From contig NZ_QKYW01000006.1 of NCBI RefSeq assembly GCF_003253735.1, positions 62,001-126,000 on the forward strand: a DNA stretch of 64,000 nt. Reading direction: 5' to 3'. The notes below the pieces were generated by a model. It saw only the letters and a program-made list of their open reading frames with translations. It had not been told where the DNA came from and did no database searches. Of the stretch, positions 41,764 through 50,210 are shown in pieces. The position numbers were made by a program, and so were the translations under genes. The stretch's first letter is position 1, and every line of letters begins with the position of its first letter. Source of the DNA: Pseudomonas sp. URMO17WK12:I2 (lineage in GTDB: Bacteria; Pseudomonadota; Gammaproteobacteria; Pseudomonadales; Pseudomonadaceae).

Positions 41764-42888
41764 ATGGCTATTTCCATCCCGCTGTCGACTTCCACGACAG
41801 GCCGCTCGCCACAAATCGGCGTTCAGCCCACCATCCGCAATGCGGCCGATGCCCAGGCCGCGTTGTCCAATCGCCTGGCTGAGCGTCTTGGCCTGCCGCC
41901 AGGCTCCTTGAATGCCAAGCAGGACGACTTTTCCCCGGAGAAGGTGGCCGATCGGGTGATGGGCTTCGTAGAGCAACGGCTCAAGAGCGAGGCGGCGTCA
42001 GGCGCTGATCCGGAAAAGCTGCAGAAGCTTCTGGATCAGGCCCGCTCCGGCGTGCAGAAAGGTTTCGACGACGCGCGCAAGATGCTCGACGGCATGGGCC
42101 TACTCAAGGACAAGGTCGCCGCGGACATCGACGATACCTTCAAACGCATCGAGCAGGGTTTCGCCGGTCTCGACAAGTTATATGGCGCCGCGCCGGCCGC
42201 TAGCGGTAACAGTGGCGTCACGCCGACCACCAGTGACCGTTTCGCTGCCGTGGCGGAAAGCTTCGAACTCAACATCACCACCCGTGACGGCGACCGCCTG
42301 CGGGTATCGGTGGCCCAGGCCTCTGCGGCCTGGTCACGTACCGAGGGCTCAGGCAGCCAGTCTGGCAGCCTGCAGATCGGCGGCTGGCAGGTAGAGGTCG
42401 AGGGCGAGCTGGATGATCAGGAAAAGGCCGCCCTGGGGAAACTCTTCGACCAGGTGCAGGATCTGTCCAATTCCTTCTATTCAGGTGATATGGCCGGAGC
42501 CTTCGACCGCGCCATGGCGCTGGACATGGACAGCTCGCAACTGGCCTCCATGTCCCTGCGTCTGACCCAGACCAGCGTACGCCAGGCCACCGATACCTAC
42601 GGGTCGGTCTCCAACCAGGGCGGGCAGCCGGCCAGCGCGACCAACGGTGCGCTTACCGATTATGCCCAGGGCCTGCTCGATGCCCTGCGCACGGCCGATG
42701 CCTGGGTCAGTGATGGTAAAGGTCTGTTGCAGGATCTGCTCAAGGGCGGGTTCTCCCTGGATGAGCGCTTCGATGCCGGTCGTCTGGAAAAGGCCGAGCA
42801 GGTCAATGGGCGTCTGCTCGATGGCCTGCAGGGGCTGTTGGGCTCGACCCAGGCCCCGCAAGAAGGCGAGGTCAACAACAAAACCTGA
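41764..42888 (+). CDS. DUF5610 domain-containing protein
   Basis: A 374-residue acidic, Ala/Gln-rich protein without a signal peptide. The first 150 residues hold the DUF5610-like segment (QAALSNRLAERLGLPPGSLN, DDFSPEKVADRVMGFVEQRL, FDDARKMLDGMGLLKDKVAADIDDTF, cited as landmarks). The middle (about 160-220) is beta-rich and the C-terminus is helical. The family is of unknown function and often seen in flagellated gamma-proteobacteria; the disordered N-terminus resembles secreted or hook-length type proteins, which is only an impression. It lies between the Amt gene and the glutaredoxin-like gene on the same strand. Confidence 0.8.
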   Translation: MAISIPLSTSTTGRSPQIGVQPTIRNAADAQAALSNRLAERLGLPPGSLNAKQDDFSPEKVADRVMGFVEQRLKSEAASGADPEKLQKLLDQARSGVQKGFDDARKMLDGMGLLKDKVAADIDDTFKRIEQGFAGLDKLYGAAPAASGNSGVTPTTSDRFAAVAESFELNITTRDGDRLRVSVAQASAAWSRTEGSGSQSGSLQIGGWQVEVEGELDDQEKAALGKLFDQVQDLSNSFYSGDMAGAFDRAMALDMDSSQLASMSLRLTQTSVRQATDTYGSVSNQGGQPASATNGALTDYAQGLLDALRTADAWVSDGKGLLQDLLKGGFSLDERFDAGRLEKAEQVNGRLLDGLQGLLGSTQAPQEGEVNNKT

Positions 42889-42941
42889 CTTGACCCGGCG
42901 AGATGGTAAACTGCCATCTTTGCCGCTGTGCAGGCGCAACC

Positions 42942-43178
42942 ATGCTTCCGGAATGCCAGCTCCTGGGTACTCTTGGCTGCCATCTGTGTGATTACGCAGA
43001 GGCGGTGCTGATACCTTTCGTGGAAAACGGCCTGCTGGTCGAAGTGCTGGATATCGCTGATGATCCGGCGTGGCTGGAGCGTTATGCATTGATCATCCCG
43101 GTCTTACGGCGCACCGACAACGGAGCAGAGCTGCACTGGCCATTCGATGCGCCGCAGGTCGCTGCTTTTCTATACTGA
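42942..43178 (+). CDS. Glutaredoxin family protein (DUF836)
   Basis: A 78-residue thioredoxin-fold protein with the CHLC dithiol motif (LLGTLGCHLCDYAEAVL) and the cis-Pro segment YALIIPVLRR. DUF836/Grx-like proteins are small thiol-disulfide exchange proteins. The ATG at 42942 (AGGCG seven bases upstream) gives the family's usual N-terminus; an ATG at 42903 would add 13 residues containing two extra cysteines and is less likely. It is 53 bp after the DUF5610 gene and 81 bp before cheV. Confidence 0.87.
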   Translation: MLPECQLLGTLGCHLCDYAEAVLIPFVENGLLVEVLDIADDPAWLERYALIIPVLRRTDNGAELHWPFDAPQVAAFLY

Positions 43179-43259
43179 GACCTGGATGCGGCGCAACCAG
43201 CCGGGCGCCCAGGTAGCCGGGCCGACTTTTTTATTTTTTCAAGATGGGGAATCACGTCC

Positions 43260-44147
43260 ATGAACATGGTGCTCGGCGATGCGTTATCGCTGCTGTTGTT
43301 CCGGTTGCACAGCGGCCGCCTGTTGGGCATCAACCTGCTCAAGGTCAACGAGATCATTCCCTGTCCCACGCTGACCAAGATGCCCAGTCGGCACCCCCAC
43401 GTACGTGGCGTGGCTACCCTGCGTGGCTCGGCACTGACGGTCATCGACCTGGCCCGTGCGATTGGCGAACGTGGCGGCAGCGACGACGGCGAAGGCTGTC
43501 TGATCGTCACCGAGCTGAGCCGTTCGCGGCAGGGTCTGCATGTGCACAGCGTGGAGCGCATCGTGCAGTGCTCGACTCGCGATGTGCGTCCGCCACCTTC
43601 CGCTGCCGGCACGCGCGCCTTCATCACCGGGGTGACCCAGATCGACGGCAACATCGTGCAGATCCTCGACATCGAGAAAGTGCTGCATGAAATTGCTCCG
43701 GCGCCGCTCGAGGAGATCAGCGAGCAACTGCTCAGCGTCGAAGAGCGCCGGTTGTTGCAGGGGCGGCGCGTGCTGGTGGTCGACGATTCTCAAGTCGCCT
43801 TGCAACAGACGCTGATCACCCTGCGCAAACTGGACCTCGATTGCCAGGCCGTGCGCAGCGCCGCCAGCGCTCTGGAGGTGCTGAGGACGGAGCGGGAGGA
43901 GGGGCGGCCGATCGAGGTGCTGGTTTCCGACATCGAAATGCCGGAAATGGATGGCTATGCCCTGGTTCAGCAGATCCGCAAGGACGCCGAGCTCGGCGAA
44001 ACCTATGTGCTGCTGCATACCTCGCTGGACAGCACCATGAATACCGAGAAGGCCCGCGCAGTGGGCGCCAACGATGTGCTGACCAAGTTTTCCAGCGTGG
44101 ACCTCAGCAAGGCATTGCTGCTCGCCTTTCAGCGTCTGCACGGCTGA
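43260..44147 (+). CDS. cheV: Chemotaxis protein CheV
   Basis: A 295-residue CheW-receiver fusion. The CheW-like domain (about residues 5-155; GINLLKVNEIIPCP, VRGVATLRGSALTVIDLARA, FITGVTQIDGNIVQILDIEKV) couples receptors to CheA. The receiver domain (about 165-295) carries the acidic pair in VLVVDDSQVA, the phosphoacceptor Asp in VLVSDIEMPEMDGYA and the conserved Lys in DVLTKFSS. CheV is thought to tune receptor-kinase coupling by phosphorylation. The ATG is preceded by GGGGA. The sprT-like gene converges on it, 2 bp away. Confidence 0.94.
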   Translation: MNMVLGDALSLLLFRLHSGRLLGINLLKVNEIIPCPTLTKMPSRHPHVRGVATLRGSALTVIDLARAIGERGGSDDGEGCLIVTELSRSRQGLHVHSVERIVQCSTRDVRPPPSAAGTRAFITGVTQIDGNIVQILDIEKVLHEIAPAPLEEISEQLLSVEERRLLQGRRVLVVDDSQVALQQTLITLRKLDLDCQAVRSAASALEVLRTEREEGRPIEVLVSDIEMPEMDGYALVQQIRKDAELGETYVLLHTSLDSTMNTEKARAVGANDVLTKFSSVDLSKALLLAFQRLHG

Positions 44148-44149
44148 GC

Positions 44150-44644
44150 CTATTCGACGCGCTGCTCGCCGGTGAACTGCAGGGTGATCTTGCAGCGCCG
44201 GCAGAAGTAGCGGCGCCCCTTGGCCACCAGTGCATGGCGCTGGGCGGAAAACGGGAACTCGCCCTGTGGGCACTGGCAGCGGTAGATGAACCGGCTGACC
44301 TGGCGCCGCTGCACATCATAGGTGTGGCAGCGGTGCGGCGGCAGCTCATAGACGCCGCGCATGATCAATTGCCATTCCTCGCCGTGGGGCTGAATGCTCA
44401 GGCCGAACAGCTGATGGGCGATCAGGTGGGCCACTTCGTGGGCGACGGTCTGGCGCAGGAAGTCTTCCTGGTTCTCATGGTAGAGCTGTGGGTTGAAGCG
44501 CAGCTTGTTTTCGGTGAGGTGCGCCACGCCAGCTTTCTGCCCGCGCAGCTTGAAGCTCACCTGCGGGCGTGTGAAAGGGCGTTTGAAAAAGATTTCTGCC
44601 TGCTGATAGCAGGCTTCGACGCGGGCGTGAATCTGCTCGGACAT
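44150..44644 (-). CDS. SprT family zinc metalloprotease
   Basis: A 164-residue SprT-like protein. The zincin motif is TVAHEVAHLIAHQLFG (HExxH) with the third ligand in HGEEWQLIM; the C-terminus has a zinc ribbon (YRCQCPQGEF, YFCRRCKITL). It is the bacterial relative of the SPRTN DNA-protein crosslink protease; in bacteria the function is unclear. The ATG at 44644 gives the canonical MSEQIHARVEACYQQAE start. An in-frame upstream extension is not family-like. Convergent with cheV and downstream of the J-domain gene on the same strand, 83 bp apart. Confidence 0.9.
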   Translation of the reverse strand: MSEQIHARVEACYQQAEIFFKRPFTRPQVSFKLRGQKAGVAHLTENKLRFNPQLYHENQEDFLRQTVAHEVAHLIAHQLFGLSIQPHGEEWQLIMRGVYELPPHRCHTYDVQRRQVSRFIYRCQCPQGEFPFSAQRHALVAKGRRYFCRRCKITLQFTGEQRVE

Positions 44645-44727
44645 GATCGCTACGAAGGCCGGTAACTGGCCGCGATTATGCCGTAGATCAGCCTCTTTTG
44701 CAGGCTGGAGAGCCGAGTGGTAAGCGC

Positions 44728-45306
44728 TCAGCGGTAGTAGCGCTGCAAGGTTTCCATGGCGCTGTTGATGCGTTGCAGTTGCTGTGTGCACCCGCCACGA
44801 TCCGGATGGTGCAAGCTGACCAACTGGCGATAGCGCTGGCGGATGACCGCCAGATCCAGCCCGCCTTGCTGCTCGTCTAGCTCCAGGGTGGCCAGTGCCT
44901 GTTGCTTGTCTTCGCCGCCCTGCAGGCGCATCCAGAATGCCCCGAGCATCTTGTCGACATCGTCCGCACCGGTGTCACGCAAATGGTTGAGATCCAGATA
45001 ATAGTCACGAAGCGGCTCGCGCTCGCTCAGCGCGCTTTCGGCGGCCTGGTAAGGCAGCAGGCGAATGCACAGCGGACTGATCTGCATAGATGCCTGGCGC
45101 TCGGCATGCAACTGATCGCGCAGCCGGTACAGCGTATGAAAGAGCAGGAAGTGGCTGCGAAACAGCTCCAGCGTGTCGCTGGGCAGGCGCTCGTCACGGC
45201 CTTCCCAGCGGCTCAGGCGCAACAGCAGTTCATATTCGGAGAGCCCGTCGGGCGATGCCTCCAGCAAGTGGAGCAGCCTGCTGCCGGGTAAGGTGTCTTG
45301 ATTCAT
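44728..45306 (-). CDS. DnaJ-related protein with C-terminal J domain
   Basis: A 192-residue protein with an N-terminal DNAJ_related domain (LLHLLEASPDGLSEYELLLRL, SHFLLFHTLYRLRDQL) and a short C-terminal J domain containing the essential HPD tripeptide (LVSLHHPDRGGCTQQLQRIN). The J domain would stimulate an Hsp70 ATPase; the N-terminal domain probably picks the client. It belongs to a small Pseudomonas/Vibrio family of unknown client. The ATG at 45306 is divergent from ttcA, with 142 bp between them. Confidence 0.9.
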   Translation of the reverse strand: MNQDTLPGSRLLHLLEASPDGLSEYELLLRLSRWEGRDERLPSDTLELFRSHFLLFHTLYRLRDQLHAERQASMQISPLCIRLLPYQAAESALSEREPLRDYYLDLNHLRDTGADDVDKMLGAFWMRLQGGEDKQQALATLELDEQQGGLDLAVIRQRYRQLVSLHHPDRGGCTQQLQRINSAMETLQRYYR

Positions 45307-45448
45307 CGGCTTTCCTTGGTCGATGAGTTGGCGCGCTGCCGGACGGTTTCGTCGGCATGCCGACAGTTAGCCGTTTTGTGGCTGGGGTGCGCCTCGTTTT
45401 CTGGGTAAAATGTGCGGCTTCAGTACTTATAGCGGATTCTTGCGCGCC

Positions 45449-46273
45449 ATGGGCACCCTCTCGGTCAATCAGAACAAGCTGCAAAAACGCCTGCGTCGGC
45501 AGGCCGGCGAAGCCATCGCCGATTTCAACATGATCGAGGAGGGCGACAAGGTCATGGTCTGCCTGTCCGGTGGCAAGGACAGCTACACCATGCTCGACAT
45601 CCTGCTGTACCTGCAGAAGGTCGCGCCGATCAATTTCGAGATCGTCGCGGTGAACATGGATCAGAAGCAGCCAGGCTTCCCCGAGCACGTGTTGCCGGCC
45701 TACCTGAAGTCCATCGGTGTGGCGTACCACATCGTCGAGAAGGACACCTATTCGGTGGTCAAGGAAAAGATCCCGGAAGGCAAGACCACCTGCTCGTTGT
45801 GCTCGCGCCTGCGCCGCGGCACGCTCTATACCTTCGCCGACGAGATTGGCGCGACCAAGATGGCCCTCGGTCACCACCGTGACGACATTCTCGAGACCTT
45901 TTTCCTCAATATGTTCTACGGCGGCACCCTCAAGGCGATGCCGCCCAAGCTGCGCGCCGACGATGGCCGCAACGTGGTGATTCGCCCGCTGGCCTATTGC
46001 AACGAGGCCGACATCGAGGCCTACAGCAAACTCAAGGAATTCCCGATCATTCCGTGCAACCTGTGCGGCTCCCAGGAAAACCTGCAGCGCCAGGTGGTCA
46101 AGGACATGCTGCAGGAGTGGGAGCGCAAGTCGCCGGGCCGTACCGAGATCATGTTCCGCGCCCTGCAGAACGTGGTGCCCTCGCAGCTGGCGGACCGCAA
46201 CCTGTTCGACTTCACCAGCCTGAAGATCGACGAGCAGGCCACGCCACGCTTCTTGAATGTCATGAACCTGTGA
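45449..46273 (+). CDS. ttcA: tRNA 2-thiocytidine(32) synthetase TtcA
   Basis: A 274-residue PP-loop enzyme that installs 2-thiocytidine at position 32 of some tRNAs. The PP-loop is [12 protein letters not shown] (near residue 40). The conserved CxxC that ligates an oxygen-sensitive 4Fe-4S cluster is [13 protein letters not shown], and a third Cys region is [31 protein letters not shown] is the other family hallmark. The ATG at 45449 gives the usual [17 protein letters not shown] start; an in-frame ATG at 45410 is rejected. Full length and intact. Confidence 0.96.
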   Translation: MGTLSVNQNKLQKRLRRQAGEAIADFNMIEEGDKVMVCLSGGKDSYTMLDILLYLQKVAPINFEIVAVNMDQKQPGFPEHVLPAYLKSIGVAYHIVEKDTYSVVKEKIPEGKTTCSLCSRLRRGTLYTFADEIGATKMALGHHRDDILETFFLNMFYGGTLKAMPPKLRADDGRNVVIRPLAYCNEADIEAYSKLKEFPIIPCNLCGSQENLQRQVVKDMLQEWERKSPGRTEIMFRALQNVVPSQLADRNLFDFTSLKIDEQATPRFLNVMNL

Positions 46274-46293
46274 TCCGGAGCTGACCGCACACG

Positions 46294-47013
46294 ATGCACG
46301 ATTACCGATGGATGCATGAGTACTGCGTTAATCGCTTTGGCTCGCTTGAGGCGCTCGAGGCGCGTTTGCCGCACCCTGTTGCTGACAGGAAACTGCGTGC
46401 GTTGAGTGATGATCGCTATCTGTCGATCATGAGTCTGCGCATCTTTCGGGCGGGTCTGAAGCACAGCCTGGTGGACGCCAAGTGGCCGGCGTTCGAAGAG
46501 GTGTTTTTCGGTTTCGATCCGGAGAAGGTCGTGCTGATGGGCGGTGAACGCCTGGAGCGCCTGATGCAGGATGCGCGGCTGATTCGGCATCTGGGCAAGC
46601 TCAAGAGCGTACCGCGCAACGCACAGTTCATCCTCGATGTAGAGCGTGGTGCACTAAGCGGCCCGCCGGCTGCGGTGAAGGCCGCTACGCCCAGGCCCGG
46701 CTTTGCCTTTGGTGCCTTGATCGCCGACTGGCCGGTTACCGATATCGTCGGCCTCTGGCACTGGCTGGCCAAGCAGGGCACCCAGCTCGGTGGGCTTTCC
46801 GCGCCGCGCTTTCTGCGCATGGTCGGCAAGGACACCTTTATTCCTTCCGACGACATGGTCGCCGCGCTCAAGGCCCAGAAGATCGTCGACAAGGTGCCCA
46901 GCAGTCAGCGTGACCGCGCAGCGGTTCAGGCGGCGTTCAATCAATGGCATGCTGAAAGTGGGCGGCCCATGTGCCAGCTTTCGGTGATGCTGGCCCATAC
47001 GGTCAATCATTGA
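46294..47013 (+). CDS. DNA-3-methyladenine glycosylase I-like protein
   Basis: A 239-residue protein of the TagI/adenine glycosylase superfamily. The N-terminal half has MHDYRWMHEYCVNRFG, FRAGLKHSLVDAKWPAFEEVFFGF and MQDARLIRHLGKLKSVPRNAQ, the order seen in TagI enzymes (the helix-hairpin-helix region and damaged-base pocket). It is longer than E. coli Tag (187 residues) and lacks its strict N-terminal zinc cysteines, so it is the longer, poorly characterised subgroup. It follows ttcA by 20 bp and shares one base with the sirtuin gene (TGATG), so the three may be co-transcribed. Confidence 0.85.
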   Translation: MHDYRWMHEYCVNRFGSLEALEARLPHPVADRKLRALSDDRYLSIMSLRIFRAGLKHSLVDAKWPAFEEVFFGFDPEKVVLMGGERLERLMQDARLIRHLGKLKSVPRNAQFILDVERGALSGPPAAVKAATPRPGFAFGALIADWPVTDIVGLWHWLAKQGTQLGGLSAPRFLRMVGKDTFIPSDDMVAALKAQKIVDKVPSSQRDRAAVQAAFNQWHAESGRPMCQLSVMLAHTVNH

Positions 47014-47792
47014 TGCGCCCGCAACTGCAGCGCCTGGCGTCGGCGCTCATCGAGGCGCAGCGGATCCTGATCATTACCGGGGCAGGCCTTTCCGCCGACT
47101 CCGGCTTGCCGACCTACCGCGGCATCGGTGGGTTGTACAACGACCACACCGATGATGGCGTGCCGATCGAGGTGGCGATGTCCGGCGAGATGCTGCGCCG
47201 TGACCCGGCGCTGTGCTGGAAGTACCTGGCGCAACTTGGCAGTGCCTGTCTGGGCGCCCGGCCCAATGCTGCGCATCGTGCGATAGCCCAATTGCAAACG
47301 CTGAAGCCTGACTGCTGGGTGCTGACCCAGAATATCGACGGCTACCATCGCCTGGCCGGTAGCCCGGAGGATCGGCTGATCGAAATTCACGGTGAGTTGG
47401 CGCCGCTTCACTGCCAGCGTTGCGGGCAAACCGACGAGCGGTTGGCCGAGCATCTGCAGCAGCCACTGCCGCCTTTGTGCACGGCCTGCGATGGTGTATT
47501 ACGCCCACCGGTGACGCTGTTCGGGGAGATGCTGCCAGTCGCTGCCTTGGAGCGTCTACGTAGGCAGTTGGCGAAGGGATTCGATCTGGTGATCAGTGTC
47601 GGCACCAGTGCCAGCTTCCCGTATATCGCCGAGCCGGTGATGCAGGCGCGCCGCGCAGGCGGGGTGACGGTGGAGGTGACATTGTCGCGCACCGCGATCA
47701 GCGATCTGGTGGATTTCAGATTGGAAGAACGGGCCTTAGATGTTTTCCCGGAACTACTGAGTCACATTACTGCTCATAATATTTGCAAATGA
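47013..47792 (+). CDS. SIR2 family NAD-dependent protein deacylase
   Basis: A 259-residue sirtuin that removes acyl groups from lysines using NAD. The Rossmann motif is ITGAGLSADSGLPTYRGIGG, the catalytic His is in EIHGELAPLHC (after TQNIDGYH), the zinc cysteines are CQRC and CTAC, and VISVGTSASFPYIAEP is the second NAD-binding segment. The zinc finger is compact, as in class III/U sirtuins; the CobB-type Tyr/Arg pair for succinyl groups is not evident. The ATG overlaps the glycosylase stop. Downstream is an unrelated lipoprotein gene. Confidence 0.92.
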   Translation: MRPQLQRLASALIEAQRILIITGAGLSADSGLPTYRGIGGLYNDHTDDGVPIEVAMSGEMLRRDPALCWKYLAQLGSACLGARPNAAHRAIAQLQTLKPDCWVLTQNIDGYHRLAGSPEDRLIEIHGELAPLHCQRCGQTDERLAEHLQQPLPPLCTACDGVLRPPVTLFGEMLPVAALERLRRQLAKGFDLVISVGTSASFPYIAEPVMQARRAGGVTVEVTLSRTAISDLVDFRLEERALDVFPELLSHITAHNICK

Positions 47793-47846
47793 TCCCGTTC
47801 GCGGGCATAGTCGCGGCTGTTCATTTTTCATGCCACGGTCGTGCCC

Positions 47847-48482
47847 ATGCGCAAACGCTTCGCACCCCTCGTGCCTCTCGCACTTACGATGGTTCTCGCC
47901 GCGTGCGCGAACCAGGCCCCACACTCCCAGATTGATGCACCGTCGGCCCAGGCTTCGATGCCTGCCAGGCCGGTAGTTGCTGCGCCGGTATTGGATCAGG
48001 CTAATGCCAGCACCGATGATGCCGCTGCCGATTTCGCCGGGCACGCGCCCTACGAACTGCCGCAACTGGCTGACAGCGTGCTGGAAAAAGGTATTTCCCT
48101 GATCGGCACCCGTTACCGTTTCGGTGGCACCTCGGTGAAGACCGGTTTCGATTGCAGCGGCTTCATCGGTTACCTGTTCCGCGAGGAACTGGGCATGGAA
48201 CTGCCCCGTTCGACCCGTGACATGATCAACATCGATGCTCCGCTGGTCGAGCGCAAGGCGCTGGAACCAGGTGATCTGGTGTTCTTCAGCACTGGCGGGC
48301 GTGGTCGGGTCAGCCATGCGGGCATCTACCTGGGCGATGATCAGTTCATCCATTCCTCCAGCAGCCGCAGCGGTGGCGTGCGAATCGACAGCCTGGATGA
48401 TGGCTACTGGAAGCGTACGTTCATCGAAGCCAAGCGCGTTCTGGCAATGGCACCCACCGAGCATCTGGCCTCGCAACATTGA
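47847..48482 (+). CDS. NlpC/P60 family lipoprotein (first of two)
   Basis: A 211-residue lipoprotein. The signal peptide ends in the lipobox LAAC (about residue 19), followed by a Pro/Ala-rich linker and an NlpC/P60 cysteine peptidase domain: YRFGGTSVKTGFDCSGFIG (Cys), RGRVSHAGIYLGDDQFIHSSS (His), and a third polar residue downstream. These enzymes cut peptidoglycan peptides. The ATG at 47847 is preferred to the GTG at 47841. A paralogue follows 135 bp downstream with the same domain order. Confidence 0.9.
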   Translation: MRKRFAPLVPLALTMVLAACANQAPHSQIDAPSAQASMPARPVVAAPVLDQANASTDDAAADFAGHAPYELPQLADSVLEKGISLIGTRYRFGGTSVKTGFDCSGFIGYLFREELGMELPRSTRDMINIDAPLVERKALEPGDLVFFSTGGRGRVSHAGIYLGDDQFIHSSSSRSGGVRIDSLDDGYWKRTFIEAKRVLAMAPTEHLASQH

Positions 48483-48617
48483 TGGGCCATTGCCCGATCT
48501 CTTTGTTCGGGCAACAATTTGAGTGTTTTCAAGCGACTGCAGCGTAAAGCTAAAGCTTGCACTGCAGTTGTGAACACGGCAGAGTAGGGCGCATTCAGGC
48601 TCCAGGATCGTCCGTCC

Positions 48618-49145
48618 ATGACTGCCACCGTCCGCATCGCCTTTCTCTTGCTCGCAGCACTGCTCAGTGCCTGCTCCAGCCGAGCGCCCGCACCTGCCCC
48701 GCAACCCGTCGTGGTCATGCCTGCACCTGGTGCTTATCAGGGTGGCGCGGACGATGTGCTGTTTCGCGCGTTGGGCCTGGTAGGCACCCCTTATCGTTAT
48801 GGCGGCAACACGCCGGACAGCGGTTTCGACTGCAGTGGCCTGATCGGCTACGTGTACCGTGATGCGGCCGGCATCAGGCTGCCTCGCTCGACTCGCGAGC
48901 TGATCAGCATGCGCGCACCAACCATTGGCCGGGACTTCCTGCGCAGTGGTGATCTGGTGTTCTTCGCCACCAATGGTGGGCGTCAGGTCAGTCATGCCGG
49001 TATCTACGTCGGCGAAGGGCGCTTCGTGCATGCGCCGTCCTCGGGCGGCACCGTGCGCCTGGACAGCCTTGGCAACAGTTACTGGCAGCGCACCTATATC
49101 GAAGCCAAGCGCGTGTTTCCGGTGGAACTGGCCAGCCATCCCTGA
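48618..49145 (+). CDS. NlpC/P60 family lipoprotein (second of two)
   Basis: A 175-residue lipoprotein with lipobox LSAC (about residue 18), a short Pro-rich linker (APAPAPQPVVVMPAPG), and the same NlpC/P60 core: YRYGGNTPDSGFDCSGLIG (Cys) and GRQVSHAGIYVGEGRFVHAPS (His). The C-terminus (YWQRTYIEAKRVFPVE) closely parallels the upstream paralogue (YWKRTFIEAKRVLAM), showing tandem duplication. It is probably anchored to the outer membrane facing peptidoglycan. The riboswitch and cob operon begin about 80 bp downstream. Confidence 0.9.
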   Translation: MTATVRIAFLLLAALLSACSSRAPAPAPQPVVVMPAPGAYQGGADDVLFRALGLVGTPYRYGGNTPDSGFDCSGLIGYVYRDAAGIRLPRSTRELISMRAPTIGRDFLRSGDLVFFATNGGRQVSHAGIYVGEGRFVHAPSSGGTVRLDSLGNSYWQRTYIEAKRVFPVELASHP

Positions 49146-49186
49146 GCCTGTGGCCGCCGTGCAGCGCGACATAACTGACTCTCCGA

Positions 49187-49215
49187 TTGACGCTTATGCC
49201 GTCAGTCCTTACCCT
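49187..49215 (+). promoter_or_regulatory. Candidate promoter of the cobalamin operon
   Basis: TTGACG (49187-49192) and TACCCT (49210-49215) with a 17-bp spacer; transcription would start just before the riboswitch at about 49222. The -10 is imperfect. Confidence 0.45.
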
Positions 49216-49223
49216 TTGCGACC

Positions 49224-49422
49224 TGCTTCAGGTGCCCCTGGTCTCGGCCAGGGGTGAAACTGGGAAGTCGGTGCGCTGCTGCCAAGCGAGCAATGCCGAC
49301 GCTGCCCCCGCAACGGTAAACGAGTTCAACCACGCTTCTGGCCACTGTATCGCTGATACGGGAAGGCGCGTTGGTCGCTGTGCCCCAAGGGGCGTGCGCT
49401 CGTGAGCCCGGAGACCGGCCTG
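49224..49422 (+). ncRNA. Cobalamin (B12) riboswitch
   Basis: The conserved order of the AdoCbl aptamer is present: GGTGCCCCTGG...CCAGGGGTGAAACTGGGAA (from 49231), GTCGGTGCG, ATGCCGACGCTGCCCCCGC, AACGGTAA, GCCACTGT, CGGGAAGGCGC (about 49359) and GAGCCCGGAGACCGGCC (49404-49420). It lies in the leader of cobO. Binding of adenosylcobalamin should reduce expression of the whole ten-gene operon. The expression platform is not obvious; it probably acts on translation or on a downstream hairpin. Confidence 0.95.
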
Positions 49423-49574
49423 TCGCTTTTTCCTTAGGTTGCGCGGTGGGCGTGGCCGGTGCGCGGCCTCAGGGCCAGCCCCTGCCTGCTCCTGCGTGAT
49501 CGTTTCTATCGTCAGGCATCCATGCAGGCCTGAGCGTTTCAGCTGCGCAGGCGTGCTGGCACCGAGGAGATCCC

Positions 49575-50210
49575 ATGAGCGAGTCGACCCCACCCCCCAG
49601 TCGTGAATCGGCCGAACGCGATGCGCGCCACAATGCCCGCATGGCCCGCAAGAAGGCGCTGATGGACGACCGGATCGCCCAAGCCCAGGACGAATACGGT
49701 TTGCTGCTGGTGCACAGCGGCAATGGCAAGGGCAAGAGCAGCTCGGCCTTCGGTATGGTCGCCCGTGCCTTGGGCCATGGCCTCAAGGTTGGCGTGGTGC
49801 AGTTCATCAAGGGCGGCATGGCCACCGGCGAAGAGCAGTTCTTCCGCCGCTTCCCCGATGAAGTCAGCTACCACGTGATGGGTGAGGGCTACACCTGGGA
49901 TACCCAGGACCGCCAGCGCGACATCGAGAAGGCCCGCCAGGCCTGGGATGTCGCCAGGCAGCTGCTGGGTGACCCGCAGATCGCCCTGGTGGTGCTCGAT
50001 GAACTGAACATCGCCCTCAAGCACGGTTATCTGGATCTGGACGTGGTGTTGCGCGATATCGAGTCGCGCCCGGAACTGCAGCACGTGGTGGTCACCGGCC
50101 GCGGCGCACCGCCGGCCATGCTCGGGGCCGCCGACACGGTGACCGAAATGACCCTGGTCAAGCATGCCTTCAAGGCAGGGGTGAAGGCGCAGAAGGGCGT
50201 GGAGTTTTGA
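49575..50210 (+). CDS. cobO: Cob(I)yrinic acid a,c-diamide adenosyltransferase
   Basis: A 211-residue CobA/CobO-type adenosyltransferase. It transfers the adenosyl group of ATP to the reduced cobalt of cobyrinic acid diamide. The P-loop is HSGNGKGKSSSAFGM (near residue 50); the metal-site region VVLDELNIALKHGY and VVVTGRGAPPAML are characteristic. A GAGGAGA site precedes the ATG. It is the first gene of the cob operon, about 150 bp after the riboswitch, and its stop overlaps the cobB TTG by 4 bp. Confidence 0.95.
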   Translation: MSESTPPPSRESAERDARHNARMARKKALMDDRIAQAQDEYGLLLVHSGNGKGKSSSAFGMVARALGHGLKVGVVQFIKGGMATGEEQFFRRFPDEVSYHVMGEGYTWDTQDRQRDIEKARQAWDVARQLLGDPQIALVVLDELNIALKHGYLDLDVVLRDIESRPELQHVVVTGRGAPPAMLGAADTVTEMTLVKHAFKAGVKAQKGVEF

